A stretch of DNA of 37,762 bases from assembly GCA_903892045.1 (NCBI GenBank), contig CAITGX010000202.1:1-37762 (forward strand), written 5' to 3'. The notes under the pieces were generated by a model. That model worked only from the letters and a program-made list of their open reading frames with translations, had not been told where the DNA came from and did no database searches. A program made the position numbers and the translations under genes. Position 1 is the stretch's first letter. Every line of letters starts with the position of its first letter. This stretch comes from an uncultured Planctomycetota bacterium (GTDB taxonomy: Bacteria; Planctomycetota; UBA1135; GCA-002686595). Below are positions 8,728 to 16,101 of this stretch, in pieces.

Positions 8728-8949
8728 ATGCACGTCCTTCGAATGCGCCGCCTGCCGCTGTGGATCGCCTGCGCGATCGTGTCGCTCTCGCTCGTGGCCC
8801 GCGCCTGCGCGCCGAGCGGCACCCATGCCGTCGCCGCCGGGCTCGACTGCAACGGCAACGGCATCGAGGACGCGATCGACATCGCCAACGGCACCTCGTC
8901 GGACCTCGACGGAGACGGCGTGCCCGACGAGTGCCAAGTCGGTCGTTGA
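8728..8949 (+). CDS. small secreted protein made of one calcium-type 'DCNGNG...DGVPDEC' module
   Basis: 73 residues. The start was placed at 8728 because AAGGAG lies seven bases upstream; an ATG-like upstream extension adds only non-signal sequence. Residues 1-25 are a basic then hydrophobic signal sequence (MRRLPLWIACAIVSLSL). The mature part is little more than one module: 'LDCNGNGIEDAIDIANG' then 'DLDGDGVPDECQ'. It resembles the Asp-rich loops of dockerin or thrombospondin type-3 repeats, with two Cys that could pair. The same module occurs inside the two large paralogs at 10278 and 14151. A free-standing copy is unusual; it could be a small surface ligand or a decayed remnant of a larger gene. 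The upstream sequence around the ATG closely matches that of the gene at 10278. Confidence 0.6.
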   Translation: MHVLRMRRLPLWIACAIVSLSLVARACAPSGTHAVAAGLDCNGNGIEDAIDIANGTSSDLDGDGVPDECQVGR

Positions 8950-8981
8950 GCAGGGTGGCGCGGGCCGCTATCCCTGCAAGC

Positions 8982-10178
8982 GTGCACATCGACCCGCGCG
9001 ATCCCGCGTTCTACGCGAACCCCTACCCGGCCTATGACGAGCTGCGCCGCGCGGGGCCCCTCGTCCACTGGGACGAGCTCGGGCTCCTATGTGCCGCCCG
9101 CCACGAGGACGTGAACGCGCTGCTGCGGGACCGGCGCTTTGGACGCGACGTCCTGCACGTCGCCACGCGCGCCGAACTCGGCTGGCCCGAGCCCGCACCC
9201 GGGCTCGCCCCGTTCCACGAGTTCGAGCGTCACTCGCTGCTCGAGCTCGAGCCGCCGCGCCACACGCGCCTGCGCGCGTTCGTCAGCAACGCGTTCCTGC
9301 CGCGCCGCGTCGAGCCACTGCGCCCGCGCATCGCGACCCTCGCGCACCAACTCCTCGACCAGCTCTCCGGCGAGCGCGAGTTCGACCTGCTCGCGCGCTA
9401 CGCGACGCCGATCCCCGTGCTCGTGATCGCGGATTTCCTCGGTGTTCCGCGGGAGATGGCACCTTCTCTGCTGGCGTGGTCGCACGACATGGTCGCGATC
9501 TACCAGACGCGTCGCGACGCCGAGGTCGAGCGCCGCACGGTCGCCGCGACGGTCGAGTTCAGCGCCTACGTGCGCGGCCTGATCGCCGAGCGCCGCCGAC
9601 GGCCGGCGGACGACTTCCTGTCGCAGCTGCTGTCCGCCGAGGACGCGCAGGGCGAGCGCATGAGCGAGGACGAGCTCGTCACGACGTCGATCCTGCTGCT
9701 CAACGCCGGCCACGAGGCCACCGTGCACGCGATCGGGAACGGCACGCTCGCGCTGCTCGCGCACGTGCCCGACACCGCGGCCGCGTTCCGCGCGGATCCG
9801 GCGGGACACTGCGAGGAGGCCCTGCGCTTCGACGCGCCGCTGCACATGTTCACGCGCTACGCGCTCGGCGACATCGAGTACGCGGGGCACCGTTTCCGCA
9901 AGGGCGAGCGCGTCGGGCTCTTGCTCGGCGCCGCCAACCGCGACCCCGCGCGCTTCCCGCGGCCGGAGCGCTTCGACGCCACGCGCAGCCCCAACTCGCA
10001 CGTGAGCTTCGGGGCCGGCATCCACGTCTGCGTCGGCGCCCCGCTCGCGCGACTCGAGCTCCAGGTCGCGCTCGAGGTGCTCTTCGAGCGCCTTCCGCAG
10101 CTGCGGATCACTCGCGCGCCTCGCTGGCGCGACACGTGGCACTTCCACGGCCTCGAGGCGCTCTTCGTCAGCGGCTGA
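8982..10178 (+). CDS. cytochrome P450, soluble bacterial class I type
   Basis: 398 residues from the GTG at 8982 (in-frame GTG at 8955 and TTG at 8946 are alternatives; none has a strong ribosome site). The N-terminus 'DPRDPAFYANPYPAYDELRR' is the usual opening of soluble bacterial P450s, with no membrane anchor. Landmarks: I-helix 'LLLNAGHEATVHAIGNG' around 238-254, ExxR at 279-282 in 'EEALRFDAP', and the haem loop 'FGAGIHVCVGAPLAR' with the thiolate Cys350. The I-helix has AGHEAT where most relatives have AGHETT, so the acid-alcohol pair loses its Thr (Ala246), as in EryF-type enzymes that rely on substrate to deliver protons. No ferredoxin or ferredoxin reductase gene is adjacent. Substrate unknown; hydroxylation of a macrolide-, terpenoid- or fatty-acid-like compound is possible. 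Confidence 0.93.
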   Translation: MHIDPRDPAFYANPYPAYDELRRAGPLVHWDELGLLCAARHEDVNALLRDRRFGRDVLHVATRAELGWPEPAPGLAPFHEFERHSLLELEPPRHTRLRAFVSNAFLPRRVEPLRPRIATLAHQLLDQLSGEREFDLLARYATPIPVLVIADFLGVPREMAPSLLAWSHDMVAIYQTRRDAEVERRTVAATVEFSAYVRGLIAERRRRPADDFLSQLLSAEDAQGERMSEDELVTTSILLLNAGHEATVHAIGNGTLALLAHVPDTAAAFRADPAGHCEEALRFDAPLHMFTRYALGDIEYAGHRFRKGERVGLLLGAANRDPARFPRPERFDATRSPNSHVSFGAGIHVCVGAPLARLELQVALEVLFERLPQLRITRAPRWRDTWHFHGLEALFVSG

Positions 10179-10185
10179 GTTTTTT
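10168..10185 (+). terminator. possible weak intrinsic terminator at the P450 stop
   Basis: A 4-bp stem (TCAG / CTGA, 3-base loop) overlapping the P450 stop codon is followed by G and six Ts. A T run is rare in this GC-rich DNA, which is why it stands out, but the stem is short. Confidence 0.3.
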
Positions 10186-10194
10186 GGCGATTGC

Positions 10195-10205
10195 TGTCCA
10201 GCGCC
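10195..10205 (+). promoter_or_regulatory. TGTCCAGCGCC element, copy 1
   Basis: This 11-mer is identical to one at 13997-14007. Both lie in the leader of the two paralogous secreted-protein genes, here 72 bases before the ATG. It may be a shared regulatory site. Confidence 0.3.
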
Positions 10206-10277
10206 ACGGGGCGCGGTCCCTTGGGAGCACGGCGAGCGAGCGACTCGCCGCCACCCCTCGACCCCAAGGAACCCGTC

Positions 10278-12062
10278 ATGCAGCGCGCCCTCCCCTTCAC
10301 GTTCCTCGCCGCCGTGGCCATGGCCGCGAGCGCCTCCGCCCAGAATCGCCAGCCGATCTTCTCCATCGACTGGAAGAGCCCGACCGTTGGCGCCGCGGAT
10401 TCCCTGTTCGGCCTGCCGATCACCGAGGGCGACCTGCTGTTCGCGCCCGCGCCGAGCACCTATCCGCAGTTCGGGCCCGCGCCGACGCCCGCGGTCCACG
10501 CGAAGGCCGGTCCGGCGTTCGTGCCGCTGCCGCCGCACCTCGGCCTCGCCCAGCACGCGGGCTGCATGGGCCACGCGGGCGGAACGCCGTGCGGCATCGA
10601 GGTCGACGCGCTGTGCAGCGGCCGCGCGCAGCTCCTGCAGCCCAACCTGCCGATCCGCCACCTCTACCTGTCCGTGGACGCGCATGCGGTCGGCTTCGCG
10701 GCCCCCGTGCCGCCGAGCATCACCAGCGAGGCGCCGCTCGGCGAGAGCGCCACGGACGTGCTGGTGAGCCTCGCTCTCGGCGCCGGCCCGCTGCCGCCCT
10801 TCGGCGGGCCGCTCCCGGGCTCGACCGCCGTGCTCGACGGCGACGGCCTGCAGGGCGCGAGCGCCTTCCGCTACCGCGGTGTCGGCCTGCGCGAGCCGAC
10901 CTTCCCGGGGCCCGCGCTGCCGACCTCCGGCGACAACCTCGACGCGCTCGCGAGCTGGCTGCCGGTCGCGCAGGGCTGGCCGGTGATGGGCTACTTCTTC
11001 TCGCTCGATGCGGGGCTCGTCGACCCGTGGACGGGGATCGCTGGCAGCAACACGGCCGGTGCCCACGGCTTCGTCGGCGGGGACGTGCTCGTGACGCCCG
11101 TGCCGAACACTCCGCCGCTGCTGTACGCACCGGCGAACCAGCTCGGCCTCGACCTCTTCGGCGCCAACACCGACGACCTCGACGCGCTGGTGATCTGCGA
11201 GAACAACGTGCCCGGCTGGCAGCGCTCGCTCTCGCCCTACGGCTGGAACATGGGGCAGGACCTGCTGCTCTTCTCCGTGCGCCGCGGCTCGGCGGTCATC
11301 GGGCGCCCCGACAGCATCTTCGGCATCCCGATCAGCGAGGGCGACGTGCTCGTGCCGCCGGTGCCGGGCGGTCTCTCCCCCATGCCGGGCATCTTCATCG
11401 CGGCCGAGAACCTCGGCCTGGCGACGGTGCGCCAAGGCACGGTGAACCGCAACGACGAGCTCGACGCGCTCGAGCTGCCGACCTCGCCGTTCTTCGACTG
11501 CAATGGCAACGGCCTCGAGGACGCGCTCGACATCCGTACGGGCGGCATGCCGGACGCCAACAACGATGGCATCCCGGACATGTGCAACCCGCCCGCTCTG
11601 TACGGCAAGTTCTGCTTCTGCCCGGCGCCCATGGGGCCGTGCGGCAACGATGACCCGGGCGCGGGCTGCAAGAACTCGACCGGCCTCGGTGCCCAGCTCA
11701 CCCCGAGCGGCTCGACCAGCGTGGCGGCGGACGACCTCGTGCTCACCACCTCGCAGCTGCCGACCAACAAGCAGCTGTTCCTGATGATGAGCGGCACCCT
11801 CTCGGCGCCGCTGGCCTTCGCCGACGGACGGCGCTGCCTGCTCGGGCCGATCTCGCGCTTCGCGCCCAAGAACTCCGGCGCCACCGGGACGGCGACCTAC
11901 GGGCCCGGCCTCGCCGCCACCACGCTGGCGAGCTTCCCGGCGGTCAACTGGATCGTCCCGGGAGCGGTGTTCGGCTTCCAGAGCTGGTACCGCGACCCGA
12001 CCGGCCCCTGCGGCAACGGTTCCAACCTCTCCAACGCGGTGCGGGCGACCTTCGTGCCCTGA
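10278..12062 (+). CDS. secreted four-repeat protein with calcium-type module and shared C-terminal module (paralog A)
   Basis: 594 residues; AAGGA lies eight bases before the ATG. A clear signal peptide (LPFTFLAAVAMAASASA-Q) is followed by about four diverged repeats. Each has an opening strand ('IFSIDWKSP', 'YLSVDAHA', 'YFFSLDAG', 'LLFSVRRGSA'). The best-preserved copies then show a 'DSxFGxPIxEGDxL' segment and 'LGL', and most copies close with 'D(N/D/E)LDAL'. Next come one calcium-type module ('DCNGNGLEDALDI' then 'NNDGIPDMC') and a ~150-residue end domain with paired Cys and 'QSWYRDPTGPCG'. The layout matches that of 14151 throughout. No enzyme motif was seen. The terminal module, also on two unrelated secreted proteins here, may direct secretion or surface attachment, as other recurring C-terminal tags do; that is inference. 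The function of the repeat domain is unknown. Confidence 0.75.
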   Translation: MQRALPFTFLAAVAMAASASAQNRQPIFSIDWKSPTVGAADSLFGLPITEGDLLFAPAPSTYPQFGPAPTPAVHAKAGPAFVPLPPHLGLAQHAGCMGHAGGTPCGIEVDALCSGRAQLLQPNLPIRHLYLSVDAHAVGFAAPVPPSITSEAPLGESATDVLVSLALGAGPLPPFGGPLPGSTAVLDGDGLQGASAFRYRGVGLREPTFPGPALPTSGDNLDALASWLPVAQGWPVMGYFFSLDAGLVDPWTGIAGSNTAGAHGFVGGDVLVTPVPNTPPLLYAPANQLGLDLFGANTDDLDALVICENNVPGWQRSLSPYGWNMGQDLLLFSVRRGSAVIGRPDSIFGIPISEGDVLVPPVPGGLSPMPGIFIAAENLGLATVRQGTVNRNDELDALELPTSPFFDCNGNGLEDALDIRTGGMPDANNDGIPDMCNPPALYGKFCFCPAPMGPCGNDDPGAGCKNSTGLGAQLTPSGSTSVAADDLVLTTSQLPTNKQLFLMMSGTLSAPLAFADGRRCLLGPISRFAPKNSGATGTATYGPGLAATTLASFPAVNWIVPGAVFGFQSWYRDPTGPCGNGSNLSNAVRATFVP

Positions 12063-12084
12063 GGGCGGCGGACGCGGTCTCGAG

Positions 12085-12115
12085 GCGGGCCTCCCGTGCA
12101 GCACGGGGGGCCCGC
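12085..12115 (+). terminator. strong GC-rich hairpin after paralog A
   Basis: A 14-bp stem (left arm GCGGGCCTCCCGTG, with one G-T wobble) closes a 3-base loop, starting 23 bases after the stop codon at 12062. It is the strongest hairpin noticed in the window. There is no T run, as is common for terminators in very GC-rich genomes. Confidence 0.6.
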
Positions 12116-12215
12116 TGTCGTGGGTGCGCAGAGAGAGGAGCGCGAGCCTGCCAGTCTACATTTTGGACAGGCCGGGCTCCATGGCCGGAATGGTGACGGC
12201 CGATACCCACTGGCC

Positions 12216-13952
12216 ATGCTGTTCCGCTCCCCTGCCCTCCTGTTCCCGCTGGCGGCCTGCCTGTGGGTCTCCAGCTGCGCTTCGAACGGCGAACGAGCCG
12301 CCGCCGCGACCATTCCGTTCGAGATCGAGCCCTTCGAGGTGCTCGAGCTGGCCCCGGACCCGCTGACGGTGTCCGACCCGCAGCTGCGCCGCGCGATCGC
12401 CGCCTGCGGTCGCCCTTGGAAGGTCCGCCACCGCCGCAGCGGCATCGAGCTCGTGCTCATCCCGCCCGGGACCTTCGAGCGCGGTGCTTCCCTCGGCGAC
12501 GGGGCGGCCCAGGACGACGAGCGCCCGGCTCGCACGGTCGCGATCGAGCAGGGCTTCTACCTCGGTCGCTGCGAAGTCACGCAGGGCCAGTGGACCCGGG
12601 TCGAGCGCACCAACCCGAGCTCGTTCCGCGGCGAGGAGAACCTGCCGGTCGAGGGCGTCAGCTGGTCCGACCTGCGTGGCCAGAAGGGCTTCCTCGCGCG
12701 CGCGGGCGGCGGCCTGCGGCTGCCCAGCGAGGCCGAGTGGGAGTACGCGGCGCGCGCGGGCACCACAGGTCCCCGCCACGGAGCCCTCGAGAGCATCGCA
12801 TGGCACGCGGACAACTCGGCCTCCCGCACCCACGCAGTGGGGCAAAAGGAAGCCAACGCGCTCGGCCTGCGAGACGTCCTCGGGAACGTATCCGAGTGGT
12901 GCGAGGAGCCGTACGAATCCGATCCGGGGCGCAGCGGCACGCGCTCCAAGACCCAGCGCGCCCTGCGCGGTGGCTCGTGGGCTGCGGAGAGCGAAGGCTG
13001 CCGCGTCTCCAACCGCCTGCCCGAATGGGAGGGACTGCGCGCGAGCTACAACGGCCTGCGCGTGGCCGCGGACCTCGACGCCGTCCATCCCGGGGGGCTC
13101 TCGATCCCGCTGACGAGCGAAGCGCGCGCGCCGGAGGCTCCCCGCGAGCCCGCACGACTTGAGGACCCGCGACTGCCCTGGGCGACCGTGCTCGAAGTCG
13201 CGCCGGATCCGCTCGTGATCCTCGATCCACGCTGGCGCGAGCGCATCGTCGAGACGGGCTGGCCTTGGCGCGTGCGCCATGACGCCTCCGGCGTCGAGCT
13301 GCTGCTCGTGCCGCCCGGCGACTATCGCCGCGGCGCGTCCCAAGGCGACCATGCGGCCGCGAGCGACGAGAAGCCCGCGCACCGCGTGCGCCTGACCCAA
13401 CCGTTCTATCTTGGCCGCTACGAGGTGACCCAGCAGGAGTGGGAGCGCGTGATGGGTGCCAACCCCGCGCGCAACTCGAGCCCCGGCAATCCCGTCGAGC
13501 GCATCAGCTGGCTCGACGCGCGCGGCCCCGAGGGCTTCCTCGCGCGAGCCGGCGCCGGGCTGCGCCTGCCGACCGAGGCCGAGTGGGAGTACGCGGCGCG
13601 TGCGGGGAGCACCGACCCGCACCACGGGCCGGTCGACGACGTCGCTTGGCACGAGGGCAACGCCGCGGGCAGCACGCACCCAGTGGGCCTGCGTCGCGCC
13701 AACGCACTCGGCCTGCACGACATGCTCGGCAACGTCTGGGAGTGGTGCGAGGACTGGTACAACGAGGTCGAGTACCTCAAGCACACGACCGGCGTGAATG
13801 ACCCCCGAGGCCCGGAGCGCGGCAACCTGCGCGTCCTGCGGGGAGGCTCGTGGTACTTCATGGGCGCCCACTGCCGCGCCTCGGTGCGCGTCGCCGTCCG
13901 TCCGGGCAACCGCAGCGGGGCCTTTGGCCTGCGCGTGGCCCTCACGCCCTGA
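12216..13952 (+). CDS. lipoprotein with two tandem SUMF1/FGE-sulfatase-like domains
   Basis: 578 residues. The signal 'LLFPLAACLWVSSC' ends in a probable lipidated Cys21. Two homologous halves follow, about 42-285 and 325-576. Each opens with 'VLE.APDPL' and 'PW.VRH..SG.EL'. Each then runs through the SUMF1 core: 'FYLGRCEVTQGQW' or 'FYLGRYEVTQQEW', 'LRLPSEAEWEYAARAG' or 'LRLPTEAEWEYAARAG', 'DVLGNVSEWCE' or 'DMLGNVWEWCE', and 'LRGGSW'. True formylglycine-generating enzymes need two Cys after GGSW. Here only the distal one remains in each half (C262, C553); the proximal position is Ala257 or Phe548. The protein is therefore unlikely to oxidise sulfatase Cys. It is more likely a binding or structural member of the wider family, perhaps anchored to the envelope. 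It lies between the two paralogous secreted proteins, which may be its partners. Confidence 0.85.
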   Translation: MLFRSPALLFPLAACLWVSSCASNGERAAAATIPFEIEPFEVLELAPDPLTVSDPQLRRAIAACGRPWKVRHRRSGIELVLIPPGTFERGASLGDGAAQDDERPARTVAIEQGFYLGRCEVTQGQWTRVERTNPSSFRGEENLPVEGVSWSDLRGQKGFLARAGGGLRLPSEAEWEYAARAGTTGPRHGALESIAWHADNSASRTHAVGQKEANALGLRDVLGNVSEWCEEPYESDPGRSGTRSKTQRALRGGSWAAESEGCRVSNRLPEWEGLRASYNGLRVAADLDAVHPGGLSIPLTSEARAPEAPREPARLEDPRLPWATVLEVAPDPLVILDPRWRERIVETGWPWRVRHDASGVELLLVPPGDYRRGASQGDHAAASDEKPAHRVRLTQPFYLGRYEVTQQEWERVMGANPARNSSPGNPVERISWLDARGPEGFLARAGAGLRLPTEAEWEYAARAGSTDPHHGPVDDVAWHEGNAAGSTHPVGLRRANALGLHDMLGNVWEWCEDWYNEVEYLKHTTGVNDPRGPERGNLRVLRGGSWYFMGAHCRASVRVAVRPGNRSGAFGLRVALTP

Positions 13953-13996
13953 GCGGCACCCAGCGCGCCCGCGCAGCGCTGCTTTTCCGTCTTTCC

Positions 13997-14007
13997 TGTC
14001 CAGCGCC
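13997..14007 (+). promoter_or_regulatory. TGTCCAGCGCC element, copy 2
   Basis: Identical to the 11-mer at 10195-10205 and placed 143 bases before the ATG at 14151, so both paralogous secreted-protein genes have it in their leaders. Confidence 0.3.
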
Positions 14008-14073
14008 GGCGACCACGGGCACTTCGAAGTGACCGGGGTTCGCCGCGCGCCCGGCAGCCTGAAGAGGATCCGG

Positions 14074-14079
14074 TAGGCT
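14074..14079 (+). promoter_or_regulatory. -10-like TAGGCT upstream of paralog B
   Basis: TAGGCT in the context CCGGTAGGCTGGAA lies 71 bases before the ATG. It fits the TA-N3-T pattern of other presumed -10 boxes here, for example GGTACGCT before the yedI-like gene. No convincing -35 was seen. Confidence 0.2.
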
Positions 14080-14150
14080 GGAAGAGCCGCTGGAGCGCCT
14101 TCGGGCCTCGAGTGCGGCCCCGAGCCCCTTCCCGAGCGAGAGACGACGCC

Positions 14151-15980
14151 ATGACACGGACCGCCAGCCAACCCCGCGATCGCGCCGCGCGCCTGCGCCG
14201 CGCGGCCCTGCGCATGGCGGCCGCCTCGCTGCTCGCGGCAGCCGCTTCGGCCCAGACGCAGGTGCAGTACTCGATCGACTGGAAGAGCCAGAGCGTCTCG
14301 CGCCCCGACTCGTCGAGCGCGCAGCGGCCGATGACCGAAGGCGACGTGCTCGCACCGGGCAACGCGGCCACGGGCGTGATCCCGGCGCCGCGGGTCGTGC
14401 TCCCGGGCAGCGGCCTCTTCCTGCAGGGCTACGCGAGCTGCCTCGGCCACGTCGGCGGCACTGCGTGCCAGATCGATGTCGACGCGCTCTCCGGCGGCGA
14501 CGACGCGCTCTTCCGGCTCAACCAGCCGCGGCGTCCGCGCATCCTGTTCTCCGTCGACGAATGGGCCTCTGGCCACCCGGCCACGCCCCAGAATCCGCCG
14601 CACGCCAGCGTGCGCAACCAGGGCAACCCGACCGTGCCGCCGCTCGGACCGGGCGTGTTCGAGGCCTGTGCCGACGTGTACAGCGACGTGAACCTGCCGA
14701 GCCCGCCGCTCGGGCCCAACTTCGCGCCGCGCAACAACACGCTCGTGTTCGATGGCAACGGCCTGCCGAGCGCCAACTCGTTCACGGGCCCGGGCCTCGG
14801 ACTGCTCGAGCCCCGCACCACGAACGCGCCCTTCCCCTACCCGGGCGACAACCTCGATGCGCTCGAGATCGGCACGGACCTCGCCACCGCGCCGGTGGTG
14901 TACTTCTCGCTCGACTCGACCTTCCTCGACCGCGCGAACCAAGTCTCGAACTCCGGCTCTGCCGCGGCCAACGGCTTCTCGAGCGCGGACGTGCTCAAGC
15001 GCACGCTCGGCACGAGCGCCATCGTGCACTTCGCGACGGCCTCGCAGCTCGGCCTCGATCGCTTCGGCGTCGGCACCGACGACCTCGACGCGCTGGTGCT
15101 CGCCGACAATGGCGACGGTGTCTACCAGCGCTCGCTCGTGCCCTACGACTGGACCAATGGCTCGACGGACATGCTGGTGTTCTCGGTGCGCCGCGGCTCG
15201 GCCATCATCAACCAGCCCGACAGCCTGTTCGGCGCGCCGATCCAGCCGGGCGACCTGCTGCTGCCGCCGGTCGCGGGCGGCCTGAACCAGAATCCGGCCA
15301 TCTTCCTCTCCGCGGAGTCGCTCGGCCTGCGCACGGAGCGCGGCGACAGCAACAAGGATGGCGACGACCTCGACGCGCTCGACTTCGAGGAGCTGCCCGT
15401 CTTCGACTGCAACGAGAATGGTGTCGAGGACTCGGTCGACATCGCCAACGGCGCCTCGCAGGACACGAACTTCAACGGCATTCCCGACGAGTGCGAGGAC
15501 AAGGTCGTCGAGTACTGCCCGTGCCCGCTGGGCTCGAAGGCGACCTGCACCAACGCCGACGCGAGCGCGGGCTGCGCCAACTCGACGGGCGTCGGCGGGC
15601 GCCTGCTCTCCAACATCCAGAGCGGGGGCTCGGTGAGCCTCGCGCTCGACAACCTCGTGCTGACGGCCACGCAGCTGCCACTCAACGTGCAGGGCATGGT
15701 CTACATGGGCCGTTCCTCGCGTCCGCCGACGACGTTCTACGACGGGCTGCGCTGCATCAACCTGCCCGTGCTGCGCCACGCGACCAAGAACTCCGGCGCC
15801 ACCGGCAGCTTCGCGCTCGGCCCCGGCATCGCGGCGCTCTCACTCGCGCGCTTCGGTGCCTCGGGAACGATTGCCCCGGGCGACACGCTCTATTTCCAGA
15901 CTTGGTACCGCGACCCGACGGGACCCTGCGGCACGAGCGCCAACGTCACCAGCGCCATCAAGGTCACTTTCCTCCCCTGA
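14151..15980 (+). CDS. secreted four-repeat protein with calcium-type module and shared C-terminal module (paralog B)
   Basis: 609 residues from the ATG at 14151 (GAGAG ten bases upstream; the next Met, 22 codons in, also begins a usable signal peptide). After a long basic n-region the hydrophobic core 'MAAASLLAAAASA-Q' gives a signal peptide. Repeats parallel those of 10278: 'YSIDWKSQSV', 'ILFSVDEWA', 'VYFSLDSTFLD' and 'LVFSVRRGSAII'; most copies lead through a 'GD(V/L)L' step to 'D(N/D)LDAL'. One calcium-type module ('DCNENGVEDSVDIANG', 'NFNGIPDEC') precedes the end domain with 'CPCPLGSKATC' and 'QTWYRDPTGPCG'. It is clearly a paralog of 10278; the two flank the SUMF1-like lipoprotein. A catalytic function was not recognised; secretion and calcium-dependent folding are inferred from the signal and the Asp-rich loops. 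Confidence 0.75.
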   Translation: MTRTASQPRDRAARLRRAALRMAAASLLAAAASAQTQVQYSIDWKSQSVSRPDSSSAQRPMTEGDVLAPGNAATGVIPAPRVVLPGSGLFLQGYASCLGHVGGTACQIDVDALSGGDDALFRLNQPRRPRILFSVDEWASGHPATPQNPPHASVRNQGNPTVPPLGPGVFEACADVYSDVNLPSPPLGPNFAPRNNTLVFDGNGLPSANSFTGPGLGLLEPRTTNAPFPYPGDNLDALEIGTDLATAPVVYFSLDSTFLDRANQVSNSGSAAANGFSSADVLKRTLGTSAIVHFATASQLGLDRFGVGTDDLDALVLADNGDGVYQRSLVPYDWTNGSTDMLVFSVRRGSAIINQPDSLFGAPIQPGDLLLPPVAGGLNQNPAIFLSAESLGLRTERGDSNKDGDDLDALDFEELPVFDCNENGVEDSVDIANGASQDTNFNGIPDECEDKVVEYCPCPLGSKATCTNADASAGCANSTGVGGRLLSNIQSGGSVSLALDNLVLTATQLPLNVQGMVYMGRSSRPPTTFYDGLRCINLPVLRHATKNSGATGSFALGPGIAALSLARFGASGTIAPGDTLYFQTWYRDPTGPCGTSANVTSAIKVTFLP

Positions 15981-15991
15981 ACTGCAGCGGG

Positions 15992-16019
15992 CGGGTTACC
16001 TTCGAACGCAGGGAACCCG
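15992..16019 (+). terminator. possible imperfect hairpin after paralog B
   Basis: CGGGTTACC pairs with GGGAACCCG across a 10-base loop (one mismatch), starting 12 bases after the stop. A second small stem (GCTTCGC / GCGAAGC) follows at 16026-16047. Neither has a T run. Confidence 0.3.
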
Positions 16020-16101
16020 GCCTGCGCTTCGCGAGTCCAAGCGAAGCCCGGGTGCGGCACACGGCCGTGCGCGGGCCCCGTTCGTTTCTCCGGACCTCTC
16101 G

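Noticed and set aside
12124-12366. Small plus-strand frame starting MRRERSASLPVYILD ahead of the SUMF1-like gene
   Set aside because: It overlaps the lipoprotein's signal peptide in another frame and becomes Arg/Ser/Pro-rich noise.
12216-13952. A true formylglycine-generating enzyme for sulfatases
   Set aside because: The proximal catalytic Cys is missing in both halves and no sulfatase gene is in the window.
9087-15779. Very long open frames on the minus strand (for example about 9087-12104 and 12156-15779)
   Set aside because: They run antisense to genes with clear domains and consist of Arg/Ala/Glu/His-rich low-complexity sequence, the usual by-product of high GC at third codon positions.
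16002-16022. tRNA-like TTCGAA stretch after paralog B
   Set aside because: No acceptor, D or anticodon arms could be built around it; it fits a terminator-type hairpin better.
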